In this document: piece by piece, positions 1-6,056 of the stretch | How the letters are laid out: each line of letters begins with the position of its first letter | Position numbering within the stretch: position 1 is the first letter of the stretch | Assembly (NCBI GenBank): GCA_030619405.1 | Contig: JAUXBK010000136.1 | Coordinates: 1-7,132, forward strand | From: Sedimenticola sp. | Lineage (GTDB): Bacteria > Pseudomonadota > Gammaproteobacteria > Chromatiales > Chromatiaceae | Direction of reading: 5' to 3' | Length of the DNA stretch: 7,132 bases | The notes under the pieces: model-generated | What the model saw: only the letters and a program-made list of their open reading frames with translations | Database searches by the model: none | What the model was told of the DNA's origin: nothing | Position numbers and translations under genes: made by a program

Positions 1-830
1 GTAATGGGGGCTTGCGCCTCCTTCAGCACCGCACGCAGGCTGTTGACGGTGCCCTCGTTCATGGCAGCGGTAATTTCACGCTCCTGGAAACGCACGGTGA
101 CGGTATTCTCCCCCTCGCCGATTTCAATCTTCACCCCTTTGAATCGGGTATTGCCCTGATCCCTGAAGCGGTTGATGACCCCGAATACCCGGTCGGTGGT
201 ATCGAGTGATACCCGTTTACCACTGGTGAGGTGTGCCGGTTTGGTGTCGTCGATCTGTATCCTTTTGTCGCCACTGTGGGGGATCTGGAAATCAGAGCTC
301 CTGGTGGCCTCACCAGCCTTGGCATAGACCAGCAGACGTATCGTCTCTGGGCCGATCTCGAAAGGATCCTCATAGAACGTTCCATCCTTGGGATTGGTAC
401 CATCCAGGGTGTAGAACATCTCGGCACCAGGCGTGCATTGCAGGGTGACTTTTCTCTTGTCAGCCGCCGGTTCGACCTGATGGCGAATCTTCAGCTCTGC
501 CAGCCAGCGGGTGGGTTTGCCGCTCTCGTACTTCCCCGTGGTGTCCTTGACCCAGAAATAGAGGGTCCCCTCCCTGGTGCTGAAGTTTTCCAGATCCTCC
601 ACCCGTGGATCACTCGCTGTCACCTCCGGTTTAGAAGTGTAATAGATGATCGGACTCTCCCTGGCGTTGCGTGGGGTCAGATTGAGGATGGATTCACCGT
701 TGTTCGGGTTGGTTGCCTGTAGCGAGACATTGACGCTGGTCTTCTCTTTCGGGAAGGGTCCTTTTTCAATGTAGCCGTCCTCGCCCAGACGCCAGCGGCC
801 TTGCTTCAGTGCCTCTGTCTTGCACCGTAC
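1..830 (-). pseudogene. C-terminal part of an interrupted gene, tentative DUF499-type defence ATPase; open at left edge
   Basis: Reading the minus strand from 830 to 1 gives about 276 codons without a stop. The frame is opened only by a TAA at 833-831 that lies in the adjoining hairpin element, and there is no start codon near that end; the first ATG is internal at 419. The translation is clearly protein-like. An early stretch (RWRLGEDGYIEKGPFPKEK) is followed at about 450-265 by a chitobiase/hexosaminidase C-terminal-like module, with VTLQCTPGAEMFYTLDGT, then an aromatic Y.DPF and a VYAKAGEATR strand. The last part has KGVKIEIGEGENTVTVRFQE and then MNEGTVNSLRAVLKEAQAPI, and continues beyond base 1. 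The fragment between 1140 and 998 is probably the preceding part of the same protein. I tentatively relate it to DUF499 (COG1483) ATPases, which are known next to DUF1156 methylases in defence islands. No ATPase motif is visible here, so that name rests on remembered resemblance. It appears non-functional as an intact gene. Confidence 0.6.
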
Positions 831-995
831 TTAGGGGCTTGGAAAAGATTAAATTACGCGCCTTGCTTGTCTATGGCTCCGTCTTCGGTGTTGCGCCATG
901 GGTTACATACAACGAGTATGCGCCCCTTGGCGCGCCTTGAAGACGAAGCCCTATCCGGCGCAAATCACGTAATTTAATATTTTCCAAGTCCCTTA
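831..995. mobile_element. Roughly 165-bp giant hairpin, MITE-like element inserted in a gene
   Basis: The two ends are inverted copies: the left end reads TTAGGGGCTTGGAAAAGATT and runs on into AAATTACGCG, and the reverse complement of the right end reads TAAGGGACTTGGAAAATATT and runs on into AAATTACGTG, with only four mismatches in 30 positions. Pairing continues imperfectly inward (for example the CCGTCTTC and GAAGACGA stretches, and GCGCC with GGCGC) to a perfect apical stem, CATAC at 906-910 against GTATG at 916-920, with loop AACGA. The centre of symmetry at 913 is exactly midway between the ends. It contains no coding capacity of its own. It separates two protein-like segments of one minus-strand gene, adding a stop codon on each side. 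A target-site duplication is not clear; the flanks only hint at TA or T-W-A. The structure suits a non-autonomous MITE or another long palindromic repeat. The autonomous parent cannot be named. Confidence 0.75.
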
Positions 996-997
996 TG

Positions 998-1140
998 CGC
1001 GCCGCATCCACCACTGGCCTGCCTCTGAGCATCGATGTACTCATCCATCTTCTCACCGAGGGTCCCGATCTCTTCAATCCACTCGTCCTTGATCGTGTCT
1101 GGCAGTGCGCCAAAGCGGTTGTAACGATCACGCTCCGTTC
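998..1140 (-). pseudogene. Upstream fragment of the interrupted gene
   Basis: In one minus-strand frame this stretch reads ERDRYNRFGALPDTIKDEW and continues IEEIGTLGEKMDEYIDAQRQ ASGGCGA. It then enters the hairpin element and stops at TAA (976-974) after KGLGKY. The charged, helical composition and codon use look like real coding sequence, and the resumption of good coding at 830 shows that the element split one gene. Removing 831-997 would restore a single frame. The fragment's upstream edge is abrupt. The neighbouring frame before it reads VIHKVYERLSER, which would join as LSERERDRYN if one G had been lost near 1137. The alternative is that the fragment simply ends where an unrelated repeat begins. 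Either way the rest of the gene, expected to be hundreds of codons including any ATPase domain, is absent between here and dciA. Confidence 0.6.
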
Positions 1141-1144
1141 CGAA

Positions 1145-1217
1145 AGTCGCTCGTAAACCTTGTGGATTACACGGCGCTCAGGGGCGTGTGGAAGGCAAAG
1201 TCCCTGGAGTTGGGGAT
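1145..1217. repeat. Possible dispersed repeat adjoining the REP hairpin
   Basis: Between the broken gene and the REP hairpin lies a stretch whose plus-strand translation reads SLVNLVDYTALRGVWKAKSL and continues ELGMMRFAGSPHPT through the REP. I associate this wording with short hypothetical proteins predicted from repeated intergenic sequence in gammaproteobacteria, but this is recollection and not a search result. The minus strand read DFAFHTPLSAV then stop. Neither reading has a ribosome binding site or a sensible gene boundary, so I treat it as a repeat-derived segment that probably cut the 5' side of the neighbouring pseudogene. Confidence 0.3.
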
Positions 1218-1248
1218 GATGCGGTTCGCAGGCTCACCGCATCCTACG
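1218..1248 (-). repeat. REP-like hairpin overlapping the dciA stop codon
   Basis: On the minus strand the unit starts CGTAGGATGCGGTGAGCCTG and ends CGAACCGCATC. GATGCGGT (1243-1236) pairs perfectly with ACCGCATC (1225-1218) around a 10-nt loop. It matches the copy at 5971-6001 in 28 of 31 positions. Two of the three differences form a compensatory base-pair change (A-T here, G-C there), so the hairpin itself seems to be conserved. The TAG stop of dciA (1246-1244) is supplied by the conserved GTAGG at the head of the unit, so the REP sits directly on the 3' end of that gene and could protect or terminate its message. There is no T-run for a classical terminator. Confidence 0.75.
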
Positions 1249-1687
1249 ACCGGGATTTGTCCGCCAGCCGCTGGAGCGCGGACTGGAGGCCGGGGTCATC
1301 GATACTCTGCGCCACCGATCGGATCATGGCGGCGTTCTCGCGGGAAAGCAGCTTGGCCCGATTCCTTGCCGGCCCCCTTTGTTTCGACTCGCCAGGCGCC
1401 ATTACGCGCACGGTGATCCGGTTGAATTCCAGACCCTGGGCCTGCAGCTGCCTGGACAGGGCGCGGGCGTGGAATCGCAGCCGGCTGCTCCAGGCTGGAG
1501 AGTCGGTATAGAGGAGCAGCCGACCATCCCGTTCCAGGGCAGCGAGACAGTGCCGGTCCAGCGGGGGTGGCAGTTCGTTTCTCACCCGGGCCAGCAGCGT
1601 CCGCTGCTCATGTGCCCGGGTGATCAGCCGGTTCAGGCCGCTGGAGGAGCGCAGCAATTTACCTAAGCGCTGTGGTCTGTTCGCCAT
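1244..1687 (-). CDS. dciA: DciA family protein (DUF721), predicted DnaB helicase loader
   Basis: This 147-residue protein starts at the ATG at 1687 (MANRPQRLGKLLRSSSGLNR) and ends at the TAG at 1246-1244. The N-terminal RPQRLGKLL, the LPPPLDRHCLAALERDGRLL strand region and the YTDSPAWSSRLRFHARALSR core at about residues 60-79 are the signature of the DUF721 (KH-like) domain. DciA proteins bind the replicative helicase DnaB and help load it at the origin in bacteria that lack DnaC-type loaders. The C-terminal third is polar and basic (SKQRGPARNRAKLLSREN), as expected for the flexible tail. The position, divergent from an M23 gene and next to secA, matches the order I know from Pseudomonas. No good Shine-Dalgarno sequence is visible before the ATG. 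The frame stays open upstream, antisense to the M23 gene, but that extension is not protein-like. The very end of the gene lies within a REP hairpin. Confidence 0.85.
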   Translation of the reverse strand: MANRPQRLGKLLRSSSGLNRLITRAHEQRTLLARVRNELPPPLDRHCLAALERDGRLLLYTDSPAWSSRLRFHARALSRQLQAQGLEFNRITVRVMAPGESKQRGPARNRAKLLSRENAAMIRSVAQSIDDPGLQSALQRLADKSRS

Positions 1688-1714
1688 GAGGGTGCCTGCG
1701 GGTCCGCCGGATAA

Positions 1715-1744
1715 TTCGTAACGACACTGGATTAAGGTTATACT
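1715..1744 (+). promoter_or_regulatory. Possible promoter for the M23 gene in the divergent gap
   Basis: The 99-bp gap between dciA and the M23 gene contains TATACT at 1739-1744, five of six matches to a sigma-70 -10 box, but only a weak -35 candidate (TTCGTA at 1715-1720). The overlapping reverse complement gives TATAAC on the minus strand at 1742-1737, which could serve dciA. A shared bidirectional -10 region is therefore possible, but the -35 elements on both sides are poor. Confidence 0.3.
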
Positions 1745-1786
1745 TAAAAGCTTTATTTGGATACCCCCTGGTACACATACCGAATA

Positions 1787-2713
1787 ATGAGTCTTCTCAC
1801 CTTGCCCAGATTGTGTCTGAGACCCGGCAGCCGGACGCTCTCGCTGTCCAGGCTCGGCCTCTGTCTGAGTCTCATCCTGGTGCTGGTGGCCGGGGGCGCT
1901 CTGTGGACGGGCTATGCGATGGGAATCCGCTCGGAGGACGGTGCCGGGATACCCTTCGTCTCCATCTCCCTGCGCCGGGCATTGGAGCAGCAGCGCCACG
2001 AACTCGACCGGACCCGGCTGGAGACGCGGGCGCACGTGGATGCCCTGGCCCTGCGTCTGGGGGTGATGCAGTCCCACATCATGCGGCTGGATGCCCTGGG
2101 TGAGGAGCTGGCCCGGAGCGGCGGGCTGGATCCCGCGGAGTTCAATTTCGATCAGGCGCCGGCCAGGGGCGGGGTGGATTCCTCGAATGGCGCCCGATCG
2201 GTGGAGCTCAGTGAGCTGGTATCGGAGATGGAGCAGCTCTCCCGGTCCATCGAGGACCGGGAGAACAAATTGAGCCTGTTGGAACGGCTGATCCTGAACA
2301 ACCGGCTCGACGGCCAGATGCTGCCGGCGGGCAGACCGGTCATCAAGGGCTGGATCTCCTCCCCCTATGGCAGGAGAAAAGACCCATTCACCGGGAAGAA
2401 GGTGTTTCATCACGGTGTCGATATCGCCGGTAAAATGAATTCGGAAGTATTTGCGGTGGCAGCAGGCATCGTCATCTCGGCCGGCAGGAAGAGTGGCTAC
2501 GGTTATCGGGTGGAGATCCTTCATGCCGATGGCTACATCACCCGATATGCACACAGCAGCAAGCTGTTCGTCGAGGTGGGCGATCTGGTCAACAAGGGTG
2601 AGGTGATCGGCCTGATGGGCTCCACCGGGCGCTCTACCGGGCCTCACGTTCACTTCGAGATCGCCCGTAACGGTAAGAGTATCAACCCCGCAAAATATCT
2701 TCGCCGGAAATAA
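1787..2713 (+). CDS. Membrane-anchored M23 (LytM-type) peptidoglycan endopeptidase
   Basis: The 308-residue product begins MSLLTLPRLCLRPGSRTLSL. It has a basic N-terminus and one hydrophobic segment at about residues 23-45 (LILVLVAGGALW), predicted to anchor it in the inner membrane with the rest in the periplasm. Residues of about 60-180 are charged and probably coiled coil (LEQQRHELDRTRLETRAHVD; LVSEMEQLSRSIEDRENKLS). The peptidase domain follows from about residue 195: PYGRRKDPFTG, HHGVD (ligands H208 and D212), YAH (H256) and GPHVHFE (H287, H289), the complete zinc and catalytic set of active LytM enzymes. Such enzymes cut peptide crosslinks in the wall, or when inactive regulate amidases; the intact ligands favour real hydrolysis. 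I chose the ATG at 1787 over an in-frame TTG at 1757; neither has a clear Shine-Dalgarno sequence. It lies 59 bp before secA on the same strand and may be cotranscribed with it. It occupies the secM position but lacks a SecM-like arrest motif. Confidence 0.88.
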   Translation: MSLLTLPRLCLRPGSRTLSLSRLGLCLSLILVLVAGGALWTGYAMGIRSEDGAGIPFVSISLRRALEQQRHELDRTRLETRAHVDALALRLGVMQSHIMRLDALGEELARSGGLDPAEFNFDQAPARGGVDSSNGARSVELSELVSEMEQLSRSIEDRENKLSLLERLILNNRLDGQMLPAGRPVIKGWISSPYGRRKDPFTGKKVFHHGVDIAGKMNSEVFAVAAGIVISAGRKSGYGYRVEILHADGYITRYAHSSKLFVEVGDLVNKGEVIGLMGSTGRSTGPHVHFEIARNGKSINPAKYLRRK

Positions 2714-2757
2714 TCCGCCCGCCACTCCCCGGTTCTACTTTAATTTCTACCCACAAC

Positions 2758-2762
2758 GGAAG
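2758..2762 (+). promoter_or_regulatory. Ribosome binding site of secA
   Basis: GGAAG lies ten bases before the ATG at 2773 and supports that start. The 59-bp gap from the M23 stop holds no terminator and no convincing promoter, which suits cotranscription. Confidence 0.55.
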
Positions 2763-2772
2763 CCTTGATTTC

Positions 2773-5589
2773 ATGGTCAGTAAGATTCTCAGAAAGGTCT
2801 TTGGAAGTCGCAACGATCGCCTGATAAAGCGCATGTCGAAGTTGGTCGAGGTGATCAACGGGATCGAGCCGCAGATGCAGGCTCTCTCCGACGAGCAGTT
2901 GCGGGCCAAGACAACGGAATTCCGCAAGCGCCTGGAGCAGGGGGAGTCGCTGGACGCCCTGTTGTCCGAAGTGTTCGCGGTGGTCCGGGAGGCAGCCTGT
3001 CGGGCGCTGGGCATGCGCCATTTCGACGTGCAGATGATCGGTGGCATGGTGCTGAATCAGGGCAAGATCGCAGAGATGCGCACCGGTGAAGGCAAGACCC
3101 TGGTGGCAACCCTGGCGATATACCTGAACGCGCTGCCGGGTAAGGGCGCGCAAGTGGTGACGGTGAACGACTATCTGGCCCGGCGCGACGCCGCCTGGAT
3201 GGGCAAGGTCTACCATTTTCTCGGGCTCGACGTGGGGGTGATCAACTCCTCCGGCGGCCTGGGGCCGGACGAGTCGTCCTACCTGTTCGACCCCGGTTAT
3301 GACGGCTCTGCCGGCGGCCATCTGCATCTGCGTCAGGTGCCCCGCCGCGAGGCCTATGCGGCGGACATCACCTACGGTACCAATAACGAATTCGGTTTCG
3401 ACTATCTGCGCGACAACATGGCCTTCGGCGCCGATCAACGGGTACAGCGGGACAAGTTCTTTGCCGTGGTGGACGAGGTGGACTCGATCCTGATCGACGA
3501 GGCGCGCACCCCCCTGATCATCTCCGGGCCGGCGGAGGACAGCTCGGAGCTGTATCAGAAGGTCGATGCGTTCATCCCGCGCCTTACCCGTCAGGACCCG
3601 ATCGAAGACGAGGAAGGAAAGCCGGACTTTGGCCCGGGTGACTACTCGGTCGACGAGAAGGCGAAACAGGTGTTCCTCAGTGAAGAGGGGCATCAGAAGG
3701 TGGAGGAGATGCTGACCGAGATCGGACTGCTGGGGGAGGGGGAGAGCCTCTACGACAGCGGCAATATCAGCCTCATACACCATGTCTACGCGGCGCTGCG
3801 GGCCCACGTCCTGTTTCACCGCAACGTGGAGTACATCGTGCGCGACGGTCAGATCGTCATCGTCGATGAGTTTACCGGCCGCACCATGCCGGGGCGGCGC
3901 TGGTCGGATGGCCTGCATCAGGCGGTGGAGGCGAAGGAGAGGGTCTCGATCCAGAATGAGAACCAGACCCTGGCCTCGATCACCTTTCAGAACTACTTCA
4001 GGCTCTACGACAAACTCTCGGGTATGACCGGCACCGCCGATACCGAGGCACCGGAGTTCCTGCAGATCTATGGACTGGAAGTGGTGGTGATACCCACCAA
4101 CCAGCCCATGATCCGTGACGACAAGAGTGATCTGGTCTACATGACGGCACCGGAGAAGTACGATGCCATCGTGGAGGATATCCGCGACGGTGTGACGCGG
4201 GGGCAGCCGGCGCTGGTGGGCACCGCGTCGATCGAGACCTCGGAGCTGATCTCGGGGCTGCTGCAAAAAGAGAACATCGAGCACAAGGTGCTCAACGCCA
4301 AGCACCACGAGCAGGAGGCCCATATCGTGGCCCAGGCGGGCCGGCCGGGCGCCGTGACCATCGCCACCAACATGGCGGGGCGCGGTACCGATATCGTACT
4401 CGGTGGCAACCTGGAAGTGGAACTGGAGGCGCTGGGGGAGAATCCGGACCCGGAAGTGGTGGAGAAGCTGCGCAGCGAGTGGAAAAAGATCCACCAGAAA
4501 GTGCTGGATGCGGGCGGGCTGCATGTGATCGGTACCGAACGCCACGAGTCACGTCGTATCGACAATCAGTTGCGGGGCCGTTCCGGGCGCCAGGGTGATC
4601 CGGGATCCACCCGTTTCTACCTCTCCCTGGAAGACAACCTGATGCGGATCTTCGCCTCCGACCGGGTCTCCGCCATCATGCAGAAACTGGGAATGGAGAA
4701 AGGCGAGGCGATCGAGCACCCCTGGGTGACCAAGGCGATCGCCAATGCCCAGCGCAAGGTGGAGGGACGCAACTTCGATATCCGCAAACAGCTGCTGGAG
4801 TATGACGACGTCGCCAATGACCAGCGCAAGGTGGTCTACGAGCAGCGCAACGAGTTGATGGACGTCGACGATATCTCCGAGTCCATCCAGGCCCTGCGCC
4901 ACGATGTGGTCAGCGGCCTGATCGATCGCTACATACCGCCCGGGAGTCTGGACGAGCAGTGGAACCTGGAGGGGCTGGAGCAGGCCATGAAAGAGGAGTT
5001 CGATCTCGACTACCCGATTCGCCAGTGGCTGGATGAGGATGAGCAGCTGCACGAGGAGACCCTGCGTAAACACATCATCGACGAGATGGAGAAGGCCTAC
5101 CAGGAGAAGGAGGAACTGGTGGGCAGCGCGAACCTTCGGAACTACGAGAAAGGGGTGATGCTGCAGGTGCTGGACACCCACTGGAAGGAGCACCTGGCAG
5201 CGATGGACTACCTGCGCCAGGGTATCCACCTGCGCGGCTATGCCCAGAAGAACCCGAAGCAGGAGTACAAGCGCGAGGCGTTCGAGATGTTCTCCCGCAT
5301 GCTCGACAGCATCAAGCACGAGGTGATCTCAGTGCTGACCAAGGTACAGGTGCAGCAGCCGGAGGAGAATTACCTGGCGCAGCAGCCGTCCGAGGAGGCA
5401 TTCCAGTTTCAGCACGAAGAGTTTGCTGGTTTCGACCAGGCAGAGGCCGGCGAAGAGCAGGAAGACGAGGCCGCCGGCGCTGAAGCGCAGAGGCCGTTCG
5501 TGCGGCCCGAACGCAAGATCGGCCGCAACGAACCCTGCCCCTGCGGCTCGGGCAAGAAGTACAAACAGTGCCATGGGAGGATCCAGTAG
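2773..5589 (+). CDS. secA: Preprotein translocase ATPase subunit SecA
   Basis: The 938-residue protein starts MVSKILRKVFGSRNDRLIKR and ends CPCGSGKKYKQCHGRIQ. It is the cytoplasmic and membrane-associated motor that pushes unfolded preproteins through SecYEG. Walker A is MRTGEGKT at residues 102-109, with K108 at the same number as in E. coli. The DEAD-type Walker B is DEVD at 234-237. Further landmarks are TYGTNNEFGFDYLRDNM in NBD1, GMTGTADTEA, NAKHHEQEAHIVAQAG, TNMAGRGTDIVLGG and RRIDNQLRGRSGRQGDPGS in NBD2, then LEYDDVANDQRKV and LDTHWKEHLAAMDYLRQGIH in the helical scaffold and two-helix finger. A Gln/Glu-rich linker (about 860-915) leads to the zinc module C922, C924, C933, H934 that binds SecB and phospholipid. 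About 25 extra residues sit at roughly 162-190, just before REAYAADITYG, compared with E. coli. All catalytic motifs are intact. The upstream gene is the M23 peptidase; no secM is present. Confidence 0.98.
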   Translation: MVSKILRKVFGSRNDRLIKRMSKLVEVINGIEPQMQALSDEQLRAKTTEFRKRLEQGESLDALLSEVFAVVREAACRALGMRHFDVQMIGGMVLNQGKIAEMRTGEGKTLVATLAIYLNALPGKGAQVVTVNDYLARRDAAWMGKVYHFLGLDVGVINSSGGLGPDESSYLFDPGYDGSAGGHLHLRQVPRREAYAADITYGTNNEFGFDYLRDNMAFGADQRVQRDKFFAVVDEVDSILIDEARTPLIISGPAEDSSELYQKVDAFIPRLTRQDPIEDEEGKPDFGPGDYSVDEKAKQVFLSEEGHQKVEEMLTEIGLLGEGESLYDSGNISLIHHVYAALRAHVLFHRNVEYIVRDGQIVIVDEFTGRTMPGRRWSDGLHQAVEAKERVSIQNENQTLASITFQNYFRLYDKLSGMTGTADTEAPEFLQIYGLEVVVIPTNQPMIRDDKSDLVYMTAPEKYDAIVEDIRDGVTRGQPALVGTASIETSELISGLLQKENIEHKVLNAKHHEQEAHIVAQAGRPGAVTIATNMAGRGTDIVLGGNLEVELEALGENPDPEVVEKLRSEWKKIHQKVLDAGGLHVIGTERHESRRIDNQLRGRSGRQGDPGSTRFYLSLEDNLMRIFASDRVSAIMQKLGMEKGEAIEHPWVTKAIANAQRKVEGRNFDIRKQLLEYDDVANDQRKVVYEQRNELMDVDDISESIQALRHDVVSGLIDRYIPPGSLDEQWNLEGLEQAMKEEFDLDYPIRQWLDEDEQLHEETLRKHIIDEMEKAYQEKEELVGSANLRNYEKGVMLQVLDTHWKEHLAAMDYLRQGIHLRGYAQKNPKQEYKREAFEMFSRMLDSIKHEVISVLTKVQVQQPEENYLAQQPSEEAFQFQHEEFAGFDQAEAGEEQEDEAAGAEAQRPFVRPERKIGRNEPCPCGSGKKYKQCHGRIQ

Positions 5590-5593
5590 GATC

Positions 5594-5691
5594 AGGTACT
5601 AGGTACTAGGAAAAAACAGGTACTAGGTACTAGGTACTAGGTACTAGGTACTAGAAAAAAAAGGTACTGGTACTAGGTACTAGGTACTAGG
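5594..5691. repeat. AGGTACT heptamer tandem arrays split by poly-A tracts
   Basis: Immediately after secA there are three blocks of the 7-bp unit AGGTACT: two copies plus AGG at 5594-5610, five copies plus AG at 5618-5654, and at 5663-5691 three more with one shortened 6-bp unit at the start. The blocks are separated by AAAAAAC (5611-5617) and by eight A residues (5655-5662). The unit is not a multiple of three for coding and no gene covers it. Near-perfect unit identity suggests recent slippage or gene-conversion-like upkeep. Each unit contains GTAC, so the array is also rich in self-complementary sites. Confidence 0.92.
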
Positions 5692-5699
5692 AAAAGAGA

Positions 5700-5739
5700 G
5701 GACCAAGGAATAAAGGTAGGACCAAGGACCAAGGACTAA
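5700..5739. repeat. GGACCAA heptamer array with degenerate units
   Basis: A second heptamer family follows after a purine spacer. GGACCAA occurs at 5700-5706, 5719-5725 and 5726-5732, GGACTAA at 5733-5739, and a degenerate stretch (GGAATAAAGGTA) fills 5707-5718. GGACTAA is intermediate between this unit and the GGTACTA permutation of the preceding array, so the two heptamer families look related. Confidence 0.75.
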
Positions 5740-5925
5740 CGAGCAGAGACTTTCTTATTCTTATGCTGTGCGGGATGTCTGAATTACCCCCAATCCTTCA
5801 ACAGCGGATCCCCTCTCCCTCCGGGAGACGACTCCATGGATGGAGGAGGTAGAGCGACGCAGGATGCCAAAGCCGAGGGACAGGGTGAGGGGATCAAAAA
5901 AGAGCTTTTCCTACTACCTAGTATA
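5740..5925. repeat. Non-coding stretch with GATCCCCTC/GAGGGGATC inverted repeat
   Basis: No gene is visible here. GATCCCCTCTCCCT at 5807-5820 pairs with AGGGTGAGGGGATC at 5882-5895 in 13 of 14 positions. The left arm also holds a small hairpin, CTCCC-TCC-GGGAG (about 5815-5827). This wording is that of the widespread CCCTCTCCC...GGGAG intergenic palindromes of proteobacteria, here with about 60 bases inserted or retained in the loop. An A-tract (5896-5901) and GAGCTTTTCC follow the right arm. The hairpin could end or stabilise the secA transcript, but it is 220 bases past the stop and has no ordinary terminator layout on the plus strand. Confidence 0.6.
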
Positions 5926-5970
5926 AGCCCTTTCAAGGTGCCTCATAACTATCTAAATCAATAGAAGTTT

Positions 5971-6001
5971 CGTAGGGTGCGGTGAGCTTGCGAACCGCAC
6001 C
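5971..6001 (+). repeat. REP-like hairpin, copy 2
   Basis: The unit begins CGTAGGGTGCGGTGAGCTTG and ends CGAACCGCACC. GGTGCGGT pairs perfectly with ACCGCACC around a 10-nt loop. It is 28/31 identical to the copy overlapping the dciA stop at 1218-1248, nearly 4.8 kb away. Confidence 0.85.
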
Positions 6002-6026
6002 GGGGGAGGCTGCCCACCCTGAGGTT

Positions 6027-6056
6027 GGTGCGGTTCGTTCCTCACCACACCCTACG
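6027..6056 (-). repeat. REP-like hairpin, copy 3, inverted partner of copy 2
   Basis: The reverse complement reads CGTAGGGTGTGGTGAGGAAC and ends GAACCGCACC. It keeps the stem with one G-T wobble but has a different 9-nt loop. With copy 2 it forms a head-to-head pair separated by 25 bases, the BIME arrangement recognised by REP-associated tyrosine transposases in other bacteria. No such transposase is seen in this window. Confidence 0.8.

Noticed and set aside
231..722. 163-codon plus-strand open frame
   Set aside because: It is antisense to the minus-strand chitobiase-like protein fragment, whose translation is far more protein-like.
871..1131. 86-codon minus-strand frame
   Set aside because: It runs through half of the palindromic element and uses a different frame from the convincing ERDRYNRFGALPDTIKDEW segment.
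1757..1786. TTG start for the M23 gene adding ten residues
   Set aside because: It would add MDTPWYTYRI before the basic signal-anchor region without a better ribosome binding site; the ATG at 1787 gives a normal membrane-anchor N-terminus.
1688..2725. Long open minus-strand extension upstream of dciA, antisense to the M23 gene
   Set aside because: It is the GC-rich shadow of the M23 frame; its composition is low-complexity (Gln, His, Pro rich), and recognisable DUF721 sequence starts only at the ATG at 1687.
2740..4545. 601-codon minus-strand open frame across secA
   Set aside because: It lies wholly antisense to an intact secA and its His/Leu/Val-rich translation shows no domain; it is a codon-bias shadow.
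5594..5739. CRISPR array
   Set aside because: The units are 7 bp and contiguous, without 30-bp class repeats or unique spacers; it is a short tandem repeat.
5806..5901. Intrinsic terminator for secA
   Set aside because: The inverted repeat arms are about 60 bases apart and are followed by A residues, not a T-run, on the plus strand.
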